NCBI RefSeq assembly: GCF_003945595.2
Contig: NW_024104084.1
Span: forward strand, 558,001 to 622,000
DNA: 64,000 bases
Reading direction: 5' to 3'
Source: Pipra filicauda
Taxonomy: Eukaryota > Chordata > Aves > Passeriformes > Pipridae
In this document: positions 12,428 through 24,280 of the stretch, in pieces
Position numbering within the stretch: the stretch's first letter is position 1
Layout of the letters: every line of letters begins with the position of its first letter
Notes under the pieces: model-generated
Seen by the model: the letters and a program-made list of their open reading frames with translations, nothing else
Told to the model about the DNA's origin: nothing
Databases searched by the model: none
Program-made: the position numbers and the translations under genes

Positions 12428-12475
12428 GTAGCTCAAATTGTAACTCAATACGTAGCTCAGTATGTAACTCAAATT
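12428..12475. repeat. Minisatellite, 12-bp unit, four copies
   Basis: Four head-to-tail units: GTAGCTCAAATT, GTAACTCAATAC, GTAGCTCAGTAT and GTAACTCAAATT. Units 1 and 4 differ by one base. Units 1 and 3 carry GTAGCTCA while 2 and 4 carry GTAACTCA, so the array may be two copies of a 24-bp dimer. Confidence 0.85.
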
Positions 12476-14341
12476 TGGTGTTTGACAATCAGAATTCTAT
12501 TGCCAAAGAATCACATAGATTTTAATTTCAGTGAGTACAAACAGTTCAAGCACCACTAACATAGAGAGCTCTAAGACAGTTTTAGACCAATCTACATTTA
12601 GTTCAACTTGCCTTCCTTTGGCAGAGGCTGTAGTTATGTCTCCATGCCAAATTCAGGGGTCTGTTTTTCTCCTTCTTTCTGGTTTGAATATTAAAATGGA
12701 ACCAGAGAAGTTCTTCTCTAAGCTTACAAAACAGATAAACATCTTAGAACAGATTCTGTGCTGGTATCTTTTATGTCTTACTGCGGGTGAGGGAAATAGA
12801 GAAAAAAATATACTTCTGTGACTCTTCTTTTTTTCCTTATTCTGCTTCCTCTCTTTTCTTTTGCTTTGAGTATCAGCCCAAACCAGTGACAGTGCTTTGC
12901 TTCCAGGGGCCAGAAGGGTTAAATTCCTCCCATTTTGCCCGGTCTCTCTTGAAGCTGGAGTTACACTCATCAAGGATCTAGCATGGGGAGGGATGGATTT
13001 CTTAAGACAGCCTGAGGGCTCCAACAGCAGCCTTCGCTTTCAATCAATGTCGAGAGGCACGAGTGGAAATTCATTCAGTGAGCAGTCGGAGGTCTTCGCC
13101 TGTCCATACAGCCGCCTGGCACACAATCCCAAGCACAAACCGGTGGCGTCTCAGCTGGAGATCTGACATTTTGCCGAACCACTGTTTGCTCGAGAACTGA
13201 TAATTAAACACTCCTTCTCCTTTAAAAAAAAATAATAAAAAGGTAGATAAAAAAAAAAAAAAAATTAAGTCAACTCTGCTGCTAACCTTGAAGGCTTCCT
13301 TTTGTCAAGGTCTCAAAACATGCCAAAATGTATTTTGTTAAGAATCGGTCCTGGCGGTAAAATTGCCTTTTCTGTTACCTGAGTGTATTATTCTGACTGT
13401 TTTCATTTGACTTGCCTCTAGGATGCTGTGCTGCTCTGGCAGAGAGATCTGTGTGCTGGCAGAGTTCATGAACTCACGCTTGCAAGCTGATCTTTGCCCT
13501 GTGTGTTTCTAAATATTTTGGTGTGCGTGCAACATGACAGAATGTGACTTTACACTAAAAAGCCAGATAGACACAAAGAGGAAGAAACATCTCACATCCC
13601 CTCCTTCCTCCACATTTCCCCCCTCCTCCAATCCTGTCAAGTTTTATTATGCTCAAAAGGCAACCAGGTGAGTCATAACATTTAACCAATATTGGGGGAA
13701 GGGAGAAATTTTAATTAATTTCATTACACATTAACAAAGTCCATCTCATGACTCAGTGGAAGTCTATACAGTCTTTTGCAGACAGATGGGAACTTACCCT
13801 CCCTGTCCTCTGAGTTTCCTGGATGAAGTAGAGATGTATTAACACAGCCTATTAGCTGTTCCACAGTGCTACTTAAAGTCTAATGCTACTGTAAACCAGC
13901 CAGGCAACCTGTAGTTTGAAGGTAGTTTTATCAACTCATACTGGAGGCACTGGTTTGGGTTTCTTTCAATTATACCCACAGGGAACTAAAAAAAAAAAAA
14001 AAAGGAAAATTAAATTGTAAGCATATCTGGAGGTGTAGCTTTAAGCATCAGAGAAACAGCCCTGGCATCCTCTATGACCAGATGTCACCTGGTACTACTC
14101 AATTATGGTCAGAGGTGGCATGAACTCTGGTTCTGATGCAGGAAAGTAATCAAGCCTAGGTACTAAAAGGGCAAAGGCAACTGATATACTCCATAGTTTC
14201 ACTTAAGGAAAGGAGTATGGTCAGAGCAGAGGACTGGAAAAGAGATTCTGTGCTCCAAAAACACATCTCATTTGTGCCATATTGAACATCACTACCTAAA
14301 GGTGGCCTTGTTCCACTGATTCAACCTTTGTTCTAAAACTG
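12476..14341. other. Noncoding stretch with a CpG-rich patch
   Basis: Mostly AT-rich, except 13021-13200, where I count about ten CpG in 180 bp. That patch sits in an open frame (12897-13166, 89 codons) preceded by a pyrimidine-rich sequence and TTCCAG. It could be an unannotated exon, a noncoding RNA exon or a regulatory element, but no protein family is recognisable. A runs occur at 13222-13230, 13251-13264 and 13988-14003. Confidence 0.45.
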
Positions 14342-14551
14342 CTTTTTTTTTCTTTCTTTCTTTTTCTTTTTTTTCTCCTTTCTCTTTCTTTCTTTCTTTT
14401 TTCTTTATTTTACTTGCTTGCTTTCTTACTTTCTTTTTCTTTCTTTTTCTTTCTTTCTTCTTCTTTTTCTTTCTTTCTTTTTGTTTCTCTCTTTTTTCTT
14501 TCTTTCTTTTTCTTTCTCTTTCTTTCTTCCTTCCTTTCTTTCTTTCTTCCT
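14342..14551. repeat. (CTTT)n-type polypyrimidine tract
   Basis: About 210 bp of almost pure T and C with an irregular CTTT/CTTTTT period and few interruptions. The open frame across it (14418-14624) is an artefact of the repeat. Long homopyrimidine-homopurine tracts can form triplex structures. Confidence 0.92.
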
Positions 14552-17500
14552 TAAACTTGGCAAAAAGAAAAGAAAAGGACCAAAAGATCTATTATCTCAA
14601 GCAAGATCACCTGATAAAGAGTAGACCTTATACCTGTACTCCAAGTTTCTTAGAGGTCTCATAATACGAAATTTTTACACAGTGCATTTGCATCTGAATC
14701 CCTACTGAAATGTAGAAGCAAGAAAAGTTCAGAATTTGCTGTGTCTGGGCAGAGCAGCTGGCCTATAAATTTTGACAGAAGAGAGTTTTAAGTTGTATGC
14801 TCTGTTCCTCCCCTTTTATTTAAGAAAATAGGTAAATGAGCATTAAGCTGAGATAGATGTTACTGTCCACATCTCACCTAATATTCCTCTGCATTTCCAT
14901 TTCTTTTGTTGCATGAGCAAGCCCAAGGTACACATTTCTGGAGTTCTGCACTATCTCAGTTAAACTCAGAGTACAAAAAGCTCCTGGATCAAGCAATGAG
15001 GTTCAGCTTCATAGTCCAATCTAATGTGAGGAGTGATAGTAAAATAAAAAAATATTAATTAAAAAAAATTTAAATTAAATATAATTCTACTTAAATATGC
15101 TTCTCTAACTGTCTTTGTTCTGGACTAGCAGAGAGAGCAGAAAGGGGTATAGCTTCAGATCTCTCCCAGTCTTTGACCCTAAGTTGGTTCAAAACCTCTG
15201 CTGCTCATCTCTGATTCCTTCAGAGACAGCAATCAAGCTGAGTGAGTAGAAATGAGAGTATTCTTCTGCACTTCCAGTTTGGGGCTGAAACAGCTGATTG
15301 ATGGACTTCACTTTTCCAGATAGGAACTTTCTCCTCTTCTGTTTGCTCCTCCACTTGTCAGATCAAGCAAGAAGCACTGGAAAGACAATGCTCAGGGAAG
15401 TGTGTCCTAGGGTCATGCCAGCTGGGTCAGAAAAGCTTGTGCACACAGTATGTTCCAGAGCAGTGCCCTGAGATGTTATGTAGACAGCAGACAAATCCCT
15501 GTCCCTCCAAGTCTGCAACCTGCTCCCTAACCCATTATTTGGGAGACCTGGAGGTCTGAACAAATAAAGTCAAAGGCACATCATCAAAGAGCAAAATAAT
15601 GAGTAGTGTTTATGAAGATACAGTGACCTCAGAAGTGACAATATTCTATTTATTTTTGTTTTAAATAGATATTTGTTGTGTGCCTTCAATATGTCACAGA
15701 GCACTGAGGGCAAGTGAGCCCTTCCCCACTTTACCACCCTGTTGCAGAGATTTCTCTCTGTCCTTTGTGCATATCAGCCTGCTCCTCTGCCTGGTTTTCT
15801 TACACATCACATCCCTCTGTGATGCTGCACACAGAACAAATAGCAGCAGTGCACGAAGCCAAACACACCTTGTCAAGCGAGTGCCATTACAATGTAAGGA
15901 TTGATTTGCTGGTGGAGGTCTTGCATATAAGCAGACATGGAATCTACAGCCAGGGTTAACAAGTTTCCACATGGAGAATTTATTGAGAGAACAAAATCTG
16001 GTTGTTGCTTCTTAGATCCCAGCCACTGCAGGTTTGGGTTGGCCTCAAAACTTCCTGGGTTGAGACAGAGAGGGTTATATTTATACAGTCCCTGCACCTC
16101 TTCCAGGCAAATGCTTCCAGCAGGTAGCTGTCTCTTTGGATATTAATGTTCACATACACTCATTTCTGTTGTCAGCTGCAGCCTCTAGCAACCTGCCTCT
16201 GGTGATATAACCTTGTCGGTTCTCCCTGGACAAGATGGGAAAGTTGTTTTCTGAACAAGAGCTGCAGTGGCATCCCCCAACTTCATGGGAAATGCTGCTG
16301 GTGATGCACGGGTGGCATCCACTTGTCCCCTGCCAAATATGTCTGGTAACAGTGCCAAAATATTGAGCTTTGAAGAAGCACCATGTTCTAGATAACACAT
16401 TGAATATTTATTTGTTTTAGTAACAGGTCTTCTGTCTCTGACAAAAATAGAATGGAGTTAGGTGCTCAACCAGCCTCTTGTACTTCCATCTGGATGCAAA
16501 GTTGACTTGAGATCTTTACCATGTACTACATACCTCTCATGATGTATGACAGGCTTCCTTTGTTTCTCCTTTTCCAGATGCAAATAGAAGTTCACAAGAG
16601 TATTTGACCCAGTTTGCATCAGGTGGTGTGTAATGAATGGGCTCATATTGGATATTGACTGTACATTTGCAGGGAAGTAGATTGGATCGACATGACAGAT
16701 AATTTGCAATCTTAATATCTATGATTCTGGAAGACCCCTTCTTGTTAAGTGAGGAAGCTAAACTGACTCAACAGCAGGACAACCAAAAAAAAAATATAGT
16801 TATGTTTTTATTATTATTGCATTTTGAAAGAAAAAATAAGATCCTGAATTATTATTTCTTCTTTTTGAAAAAGTTATATGACCTTTAAATGCCACAGGGC
16901 CCCACAACCTTGGGAAATACTTCTAAATAGATAAATTCAGTTTTAAATCAAACCCACAAAATAAAAATGTTGATGGATATTGTCAAAGATGCTCCTTCTT
17001 AGAAAAATAAAGCATTAATAAACTATTTCTTTGCCATTTGGATCCTTTCAGGTAGGAAGTCTTCACGTTAATGACAATGTGGTAAAGAAAGTATCATTTA
17101 TGTGATTCTGATCTTAATGTTGTAAAAACAGCTAGGAGTAAGGTATTGTAATTGCAATCGTAAGGCTTGAACTGGAGAAACAGGCATATTTTGCCATTGA
17201 TGACAAAAAAGAAAAAACTACTTTTTAATGTAAAGTCACTGTGTTAATTTTCTCGTCATGGCTACACTAATTTCTTGGGAAATTTTGTATATATTAGATA
17301 GAAATCTGTCCCATAGCTTTCACTTGTCTGCATTCCCCTCCACCCACCTTTGCATAGATGCACTACCCAGGCATACCCTGAGCTGTGTGGGTCAATAGTT
17401 GTCACGGTCCCTCTTAGAGTAGGCTTCACATCAGAGCTGACTCAAACAGCACTGTTTGCTGTGGTCCAGTTCTGTAAAAATACTCAAGACAGAGTAAACA

Positions 17501-19504
17501 TCCTTCCCTATTCAACAAAGTATTTAAAGCTGGCTTACATATTTTAAGTGCCCAAGACTCTTGAAGCTGAAGGCACACCAGCATTTTTTAGGCATAGATA
17601 TAAGCTTAAGCATGTCATTGAGTAGGCAGTGAAGAAGAATTGCTACCACAGTGAAGGGCTTTATTCAAAAATTAAAAAATTGACAGCCATTACTTTGTGA
17701 ACAAATTGTAGGTCAGTCATGGGGATTAAAGGATATTTCAGAGATTATTATTTTTCCCTGTATTTATTTATTTTGGTCATTTTTCTGAAAGCTGAAACTG
17801 ACTAGAGATCATTTAGCCTTCCAGGCCTGGAGGGAAATATTCATAGGAGATCCTTTTCAAAATATTAAGAGCAAAATTGGATGAAACCATTTTAATGCAA
17901 GTGAAAAATAATCATTTTTGAGAGGAAGTAATGTTCAGTGTTGAAAATTGTAACAAAGTTCATTATTCTGTTAGGTTTCAGAATAAGTAGCCCCTTCGCA
18001 CATATTTGCCATTAAGAATGATATAAACATGTTGTTTGTTCTTTAGTTAGTTTTCTAAACACATAACAAACTAAACTGAATAAATCAAAGTTACAGCCTA
18101 TTTAAATGACCAAAATAAGGTAATAATAGCCCAAGCTAATAGTAGTTCTACTTCCTATACTCTATGTCTTGCCATGTGGTATGCAACAATAATAATTTTA
18201 GTGTGATTACAAATTATTCCTGTAGTTCAGGTTTAACACAGTATTGATGTTGTTACTAATATAGATTTGTCAGTAAAGATACAAAAAAAAGCCCACTTAA
18301 TGTTGGTTGACAAGTCAAAACAACTAAAAAGAAAAAAAGAAAACAAGGAAAAAACACCCCATCACTTTAGAGATTAATACACAGAGGGAGAAAAAAGTAG
18401 AAGTGAAAAACAATAGTTCAATTTCATTAAAGGTGTTCTTAATCCGAATAAGAGAATATCAAGGGGAAGAAATGGTACACATAGCAAGTATCTGCTATTA
18501 CTGGATTTCTAGTTCGAAAGCAAGTATTCATTGTTCTTGCTAAGCCCTTTGGTTGACTTACACATCAACTATTTTGCTGCTGTGAATCCACTAAAATTTA
18601 GCATAATTTTCTCGATTTTATAGAGCAGAATTTGATGCAGAAATATCTGAAATTATATGGTTACTCATTCTACTAATTATCTGGAAAATCATAGCAACTC
18701 TGCATATTTTGTGTTTGTCCTGGGCTTGCCTGGCCCTTGGTCTAACCAATTTTGTTATGTGCTATATTTACAGCACACACATCTCTGAGCTGAATATAGC
18801 AGGTATTGTAGGATCCTGGTTGAGTGCTGTAGCCGGATGTAAAAGCTTGTCTCTCCATCCACTTTATTTTGAAGCAAACAAGTTAATGCAAAGCACAGAT
18901 GGTTTACCAGTTTATAAAAAGTAGTCATTGCACTGATTGTCAGCTATTAGTTCCTTAATTTCTACCTATTCCATTGATATTTAACTGACCAGGGAGCAAA
19001 AGTTCCTCTGCAGAAATGAGTTTCCTGCGATTTCTTTATCCATGGAGTTTTCCAGAGGCAATAACAGACATTGCCTCTGCAAGGGTGAGGGACTTGAATT
19101 ATCCTCTAATGTTGAGTCCAGTACCAGTAACACTGTAAACATCCCTTACTTTAATAAGAGCACTGTAGTCGGTTGTGTAAAAGCTCAAGCATGTGAATAT
19201 GAAGGAGCAACAAATGATCCTGTGTCAGCTCATCTGGGACAAGTCACATGTATTTAGCCTGTAGCAAATGTGAGGTAATATGCACTAAGCTTTTAAAAGA
19301 AAGAGAACTTACCCCACTTACCTTATAATCATCCTGGATAACAGTGTCTACATGGATTTGCTTTCACAGTTTAGCTCACGTTTTTACTAATTACATAAAT
19401 AAATGATTTGTGCACCTGGCACGCTAGTCCAGATGCTGTTCATATGCATAATAAAGAAATCCTATCTTGCCTGCAGAACTTGCTTTTTAAGCAAACAAGG
19501 CAAA
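14552..19504. other. Noncoding stretch without recognised features
   Basis: About 5 kb of AT-rich sequence. Short open frames at 15363-16146, 16150-16709 and 17350-17547 have no recognisable domains. No repeat with clear identity, no LTR and no RNA gene could be supported. Confidence 0.5.
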
Positions 19505-19628
19505 GGGTTGTTGTTATTCCCTATTTTGCAACAGGGGGAACGGAGATACTATATGACTGGGAAGCTGATTTGTCCTTAGTAACACCACTAAACTGTGGGA
19601 AGACACGGGACTGAACCCATATATCAAG
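19505..19628 (-). mobile_element. MIR-like SINE relic, minus strand
   Basis: Read on the minus strand, the pieces follow the MIR core. On the plus strand CCCTATTTTGCAACAGGGGG, a degraded middle and GACACGGGACTGAACCC correspond to the complement of the MIR segments around AAATGGGG and GGGTTCGAATCC. Divergence is high, as expected for an amniote-age SINE. Boundaries are approximate. Confidence 0.5.
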
Positions 19629-20331
19629 TGAGATAGCTGTGAAATCATTATTCTGGTCAATAGTAGGCTTTCCCACCAAAGTAAATGCCTGGATTTTTTT
19701 CTCACACATATATGAGAGAAATACCTGAGACCCAGAAAGATTTCACTCCTGATGGCTTACAAAAGTCCTCTCTCAAATGCATTGTTCAAACTTGGTATAG
19801 GGACAAGGCATTCAGTGGGGTTTATGGACCCTCTCTTGCAAACTGTGGGACTTATGCCAAATGGGAAGGAAGCTCACTGCTAGCAGTGATCAAATACAGC
19901 CCTCCTTACACGTCTGCTTAACACCTGCTAGGAAGTGATTTAATAACAACACTGTGAAGTTTCTTTAGTTACATTCAGGCTTCTGCTTACCCAGAATTCA
20001 GAAGAACTCAAAGAAAATACCACAAAAGGATATTGATTTTACTGTACATATTAAAAATACCCCTGTAAAAACCCTCTGCAAAAATCATCAACAAAGCCTT
20101 TTCCAGTGAGGAGAATTCAAGAAGCTTGATTTTCAGCCCTCTGAACCTGCTACTGCACAACATCCACAGATTACAGAACAACCCGTGCTTGCATGTGTTT
20201 TTTATTTGCACTACTATAGATATCTAAATAAGCAGAAAAAGCATATGAATTATGAGAAATTCCCAGTATCCAACATGCGCTATGTAACCCAGCAATTTTA
20301 CTTAATGCTGTTCAAATCTGATCTTGTCCTG

Positions 20332-20334
20332 AAA

Positions 20335-20365
<31 letters not shown>

Positions 20366-20366
20366 A
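20332..20366. repeat. (AAAT)n microsatellite
   Basis: About 35 bp of uninterrupted AAAT units, eight to nine copies, long enough to be polymorphic. Confidence 0.95.
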
Positions 20367-20889
20367 GTCATGCAGCAGAGATTAAGAGCAATTCCAGGAG
20401 ACATCTGGAGATACCATATCAATTAGGTTTGCACTTAAGAGAAATTCTTCAGATTGATGTTGGTCATGCCCTGGATTTAAAAGGAATAATGAGAAAAATT
20501 GAAATATGTCTATTTTTCTCCTCCTTACATCAAAACACAACTCTTTTCCTTTATCCCACAGATGACAAGTTCCTAGTAAATATACATACACACGCACCCA
20601 ATACAGGTCAAACTGTGTGTTGTCTTAAACTTACCATTCTTTTAAAGAGGATGAGCAAAAATACATTTATATTCCCTGTACAAATATACCATAGACAGAG
20701 TCATGAATGTTGCTGCCTTTTTGAATGTTTGCTGCATTCAAAGAGCACAGTAACAAATTTTTAAAAGAGGTGTTTCTCCAGAAGGTTGATTTTGTGGGTT
20801 TTTTCCCCAGTTAACTGGATGTCTATTTGTGTATGGGAACCTGTGCTGATGAATTTTATCCAGTAGAATAATGAAAAAAAGGAGGGAAT

Positions 20890-21095
20890 TAAATGGATGG
20901 AGACAACATGGCCTACTGAATAAAGTAACAGACTTGGGGGAATCAGGAAACCTAGATACTATTCCCAGCTCTTCCCTGCAGTGTGACTTTAGGCAAGACT
21001 CTGAGCAAGCTTTCCCTCACCACTCTGTCGTCTATTTTTATTGTAAACTCTTCAGAGCAAGCACCATCCCTTGCTGCATGTTTGTATAGTCCCAA
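20890..21095 (+). mobile_element. Ancient tRNA-derived SINE relic (MIR/CORE-SINE type)
   Basis: The order of motifs matches a MIR-type SINE: TGGCCTACTGAATAAAGTAA, then ATTCCCAGCTCTTCCCTGCA and GTGTGACTTTAGGCAAGACT (compare TGTGTGACCTTGGGCAAGT). It is followed by an L2/CR1-like tail with TTGTAAACTCTTCAGAGCAA. The open frame across it (20871-21089) is fortuitous. Such relics predate the bird-mammal split and are usually hard to see in birds. Confidence 0.6.
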
Positions 21096-24000
21096 GTGCA
21101 AAGGAGCTCTGTTCTCCATTGGAACATCCTACACATAGTAATTGAAACAATCTTCCACGATCCACATGTCAGAGAAAATGTTAACCTATCTTTCTGCAGC
21201 CAGTGTGGTTGCAGACAGTTCTGGGTTGTATGCAGCATCCAGATCACAGTAATAAACAAAACTATCCCTCGGCAACACAGGATTTTATTGGCATCAGCAA
21301 CTCCAGTGCAATGCAGTAAAAACCTGCATTCTGAAAAAATATCTATATAGGCTTTAATAACAGTACAAGCACATCGACTTTATCTAGAGATAAAGTACAT
21401 ATGAGTTCCAAGAAAAAAATTAAATGAAGCATCCTGGTGTTCAAAAGGCACAGGATGTCTGAAAGAGAGGAAAGACAAGAAAAGAGTTGGAGGGAAGAAG
21501 GGGACCAAGGTCTCTTCTGTTAACTCCTATCTATGTACTGTGCATGCTTTGTCTCAGATAATGCAGCAGTGGCTGTGTTCATCCTCATACTTCATCCTTC
21601 CCTAAAGGACATTACTATAGGCAGAGAGTGTGAAATTGTGTATTTTGTCCTCACAGAAAACTATGAAAATAAAGAAAGATGGAACCTGGCAGGAGGCAGC
21701 TATCTACATAACTCTAACACCCAGCACCACAAGGACAGGAGGTTAGATTCTTCTGGCACAGCACTTTAAGTTGAAATGTGGGAGCTTTCCTGCATAGAAC
21801 ACCATTGTGGATATTCTCTGCTGAACTCCCAGAGTTCAGAGCCCAGTCCAGGGCTTGAACTTCCCACTGCAGCATGGACAGAACACTAACTAATCCTGAA
21901 ATACTGTCTTAAGGGTTTTTCTTTGGTGCAGTCATTTCTGACGTCTACTCGTGTAGACATTCCTAGTTTTAAGGTTAAGACTGTATTGTAATTTAAGCAC
22001 AGATCTGAGTGTATTCTTTATTCAGAGTTCAATCAGCACCGACATAGTAATGTTTCTCACCTCAGTGAGAGTGGGGCACCTCAGTGTAAATTTTGGAACT
22101 TGGGCGGAATGAATCCTAGATTATGTCAAACCATAAAAACAGTGCCATGAACCATGAACTCCGATCAAAGCAGGCATGCACAGAGCACAGGATGCAACAA
22201 CTTAGCCCTACACCAACCACGGTCATCTGAGGCCTTCCTAGGAGCAATGTGGATTTATCAAGTCCAGGCTGCAGATTGGCGACAGCCAGCATGTGTCGGA
22301 TAACAAAAGGTCCTTGCAACTCAATATTTATAACTCAACGGTGATGCTGTAAGTAGATATAGCCCAGTGGACTCAGGTACTCACAGTACTTTTACAATTG
22401 CTTTGAGTTCAGCCCTGACTAATCATCAGGCACTGACTCCCTTCCCAGTAGGATTTTGCAGGCCTTGCTGTGACTGATGAACATCTGTGGTAGGTGGACC
22501 ACAGCCAGCAACTAAGCACCTCCCCAGATTCTCACTCACACCTGTCCCCAGTAGGATGGAGGAGAAAACAGGAGTAGCAAAACCAAGAAAATTCATGGTT
22601 CAAGAAAAGGTAAGAGAGGAAAATCAAAGTGATACGAAGGCAATTGCCACCTCCCACAACCAGAATGATGCCCTGCCAGTCTCCAAGCAGCTAGCTTTGA
22701 AGGCGACACACACACATTCCGCAGATTTATTGCTGAACATCATGATATATGGTAAGGAATAACCCTTTGGCCAGTTTGGATCAGCTGTTGCAGCTGTATC
22801 CCTCCCTACTTCTGACCCATCCTCAGTCTGCTCATTCCAAGAGAGTAGAGTAAGAAACAGGAAAAACCTTGACACAGCAAACCCTGTTCAGCAAAACCTA
22901 AAACACGGGTGTGTTACCAACATTGTTTTAGTCAGAAATCCAAAACACAGCACTATACAGGGCTGGTGTGAAGAAAGTTATTTCCACCCAGTACAACAGC
23001 TGAAGTTAATTTCAGTTTGATATATTTGCCCTCATCCTCCATTCTCAACCTAACCCTTCAAATACCTTGTTTTTGAGAGAGGTTCAAATACAGTCTTGGG
23101 ACTAACAGCGAGTTTATTATAACTGTTGAACTTCTTCGAGATGCCTTTAACAGAAATGTCATTCAGGAAAATACATAAACCAGTGTCTTTCAATCTAGGA
23201 TCTAAGAATGGCTTTCAGAGGAGTCAACCAAGTATGAGGAAAATAGCCGTGCATAAACTATACAAAAATCTGCCCAAGCATTAGAAAACTTCAGGAATCT
23301 GAAAACAAGGAGTGGGGAGGGTGAGAAAAAATGACTTATGAAATAATTCAGAATCATGTTAATACTGGAAATTATTTTGAATTGGTGAAAGACTTTCACT
23401 TTAATGTCAGAGAGAAAACAATCAAGGACATTAACCATGCAGATGCACAAAAAGTTTTTACATTCCCAATGAAGTTTCTTGTCAGCTTCATTTAAAATTA
23501 TTTCTTTCCATCCTTTGACATATTTATTTGCCTTTGAATTTTTTTTAATTTACTTGTTTAAAAGTTTTCTGCCTTCAATAGCAGCTGGAATCTCAAAATG
23601 AAATTAAAACCACATAGGTGCCAATATATATATTCAATAGATATGAGACTAAATTAAACTAATTGACATTTTATTAATATTCTGCTGTTTGTTCCCGCAG
23701 AGTTAAAACCGTACTTGAGATCCCATTATATGAAAATATACTCTGGACCATCTGGTAGCCAAACATTTCTGATTATAAATAAGTCATTTTTTGTTAATTA
23801 TTTATTTGGGAGCTTTTGTTTATTATATAAAAATCTGGAAAGGGAGAAGAAATAGGAAAATGTGCTGGGTTTTATATTACATCTTTCATAAACAAACCTA
23901 TTTTTCTGCAGAAAAATCTGGTTGAGACAGGAGAGGACCCTGAATATTCATTTGAATTAGAAAACAATTTCTGAAGTGAGTCTTATTTGCAGCCCTTTTG

Positions 24001-24189
24001 CCTTTACTTTGTGTGAACATACAGGCACTTAGTCTCAGTAGAGAAGACACTCAGAAGTAGTAAACATTTAGCTGTAATGCTGAACTCTAAAAAAGGAAGA
24101 AAATTGTTTATCAGGAAGAACATAAGGATGTAGGCACTTCATGAAAAAAAAAGAAAGTAAATCCTTTAGATAATGATAATTATGTTCTG
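21096..24189. other. Noncoding stretch without recognised features
   Basis: AT-rich sequence with short chance frames at 21533-21769, 22116-22319 and 22487-22875. No domain, transposon or RNA gene is recognisable. Confidence 0.5.
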
Positions 24190-24280
24190 GGAGGACTAGT
24201 AAAGGAAAGAGTTGAAGGCTCTTCATCACTGGAGGTCTCCAAGAAATTATTAACTCTTATCAGGAATGATATAGATAAAA
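24190..24280 (+). mobile_element. Possible very old CR1-type LINE remnant
   Basis: GAGTTGAAGGCTCTTCATCA followed by CTGGAGGTCTCCAAGAA resembles the segment of CR1-clade elements written TCACTGGAGGTTTTCAAGA. The rest is too decayed to confirm. Confidence 0.3.
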
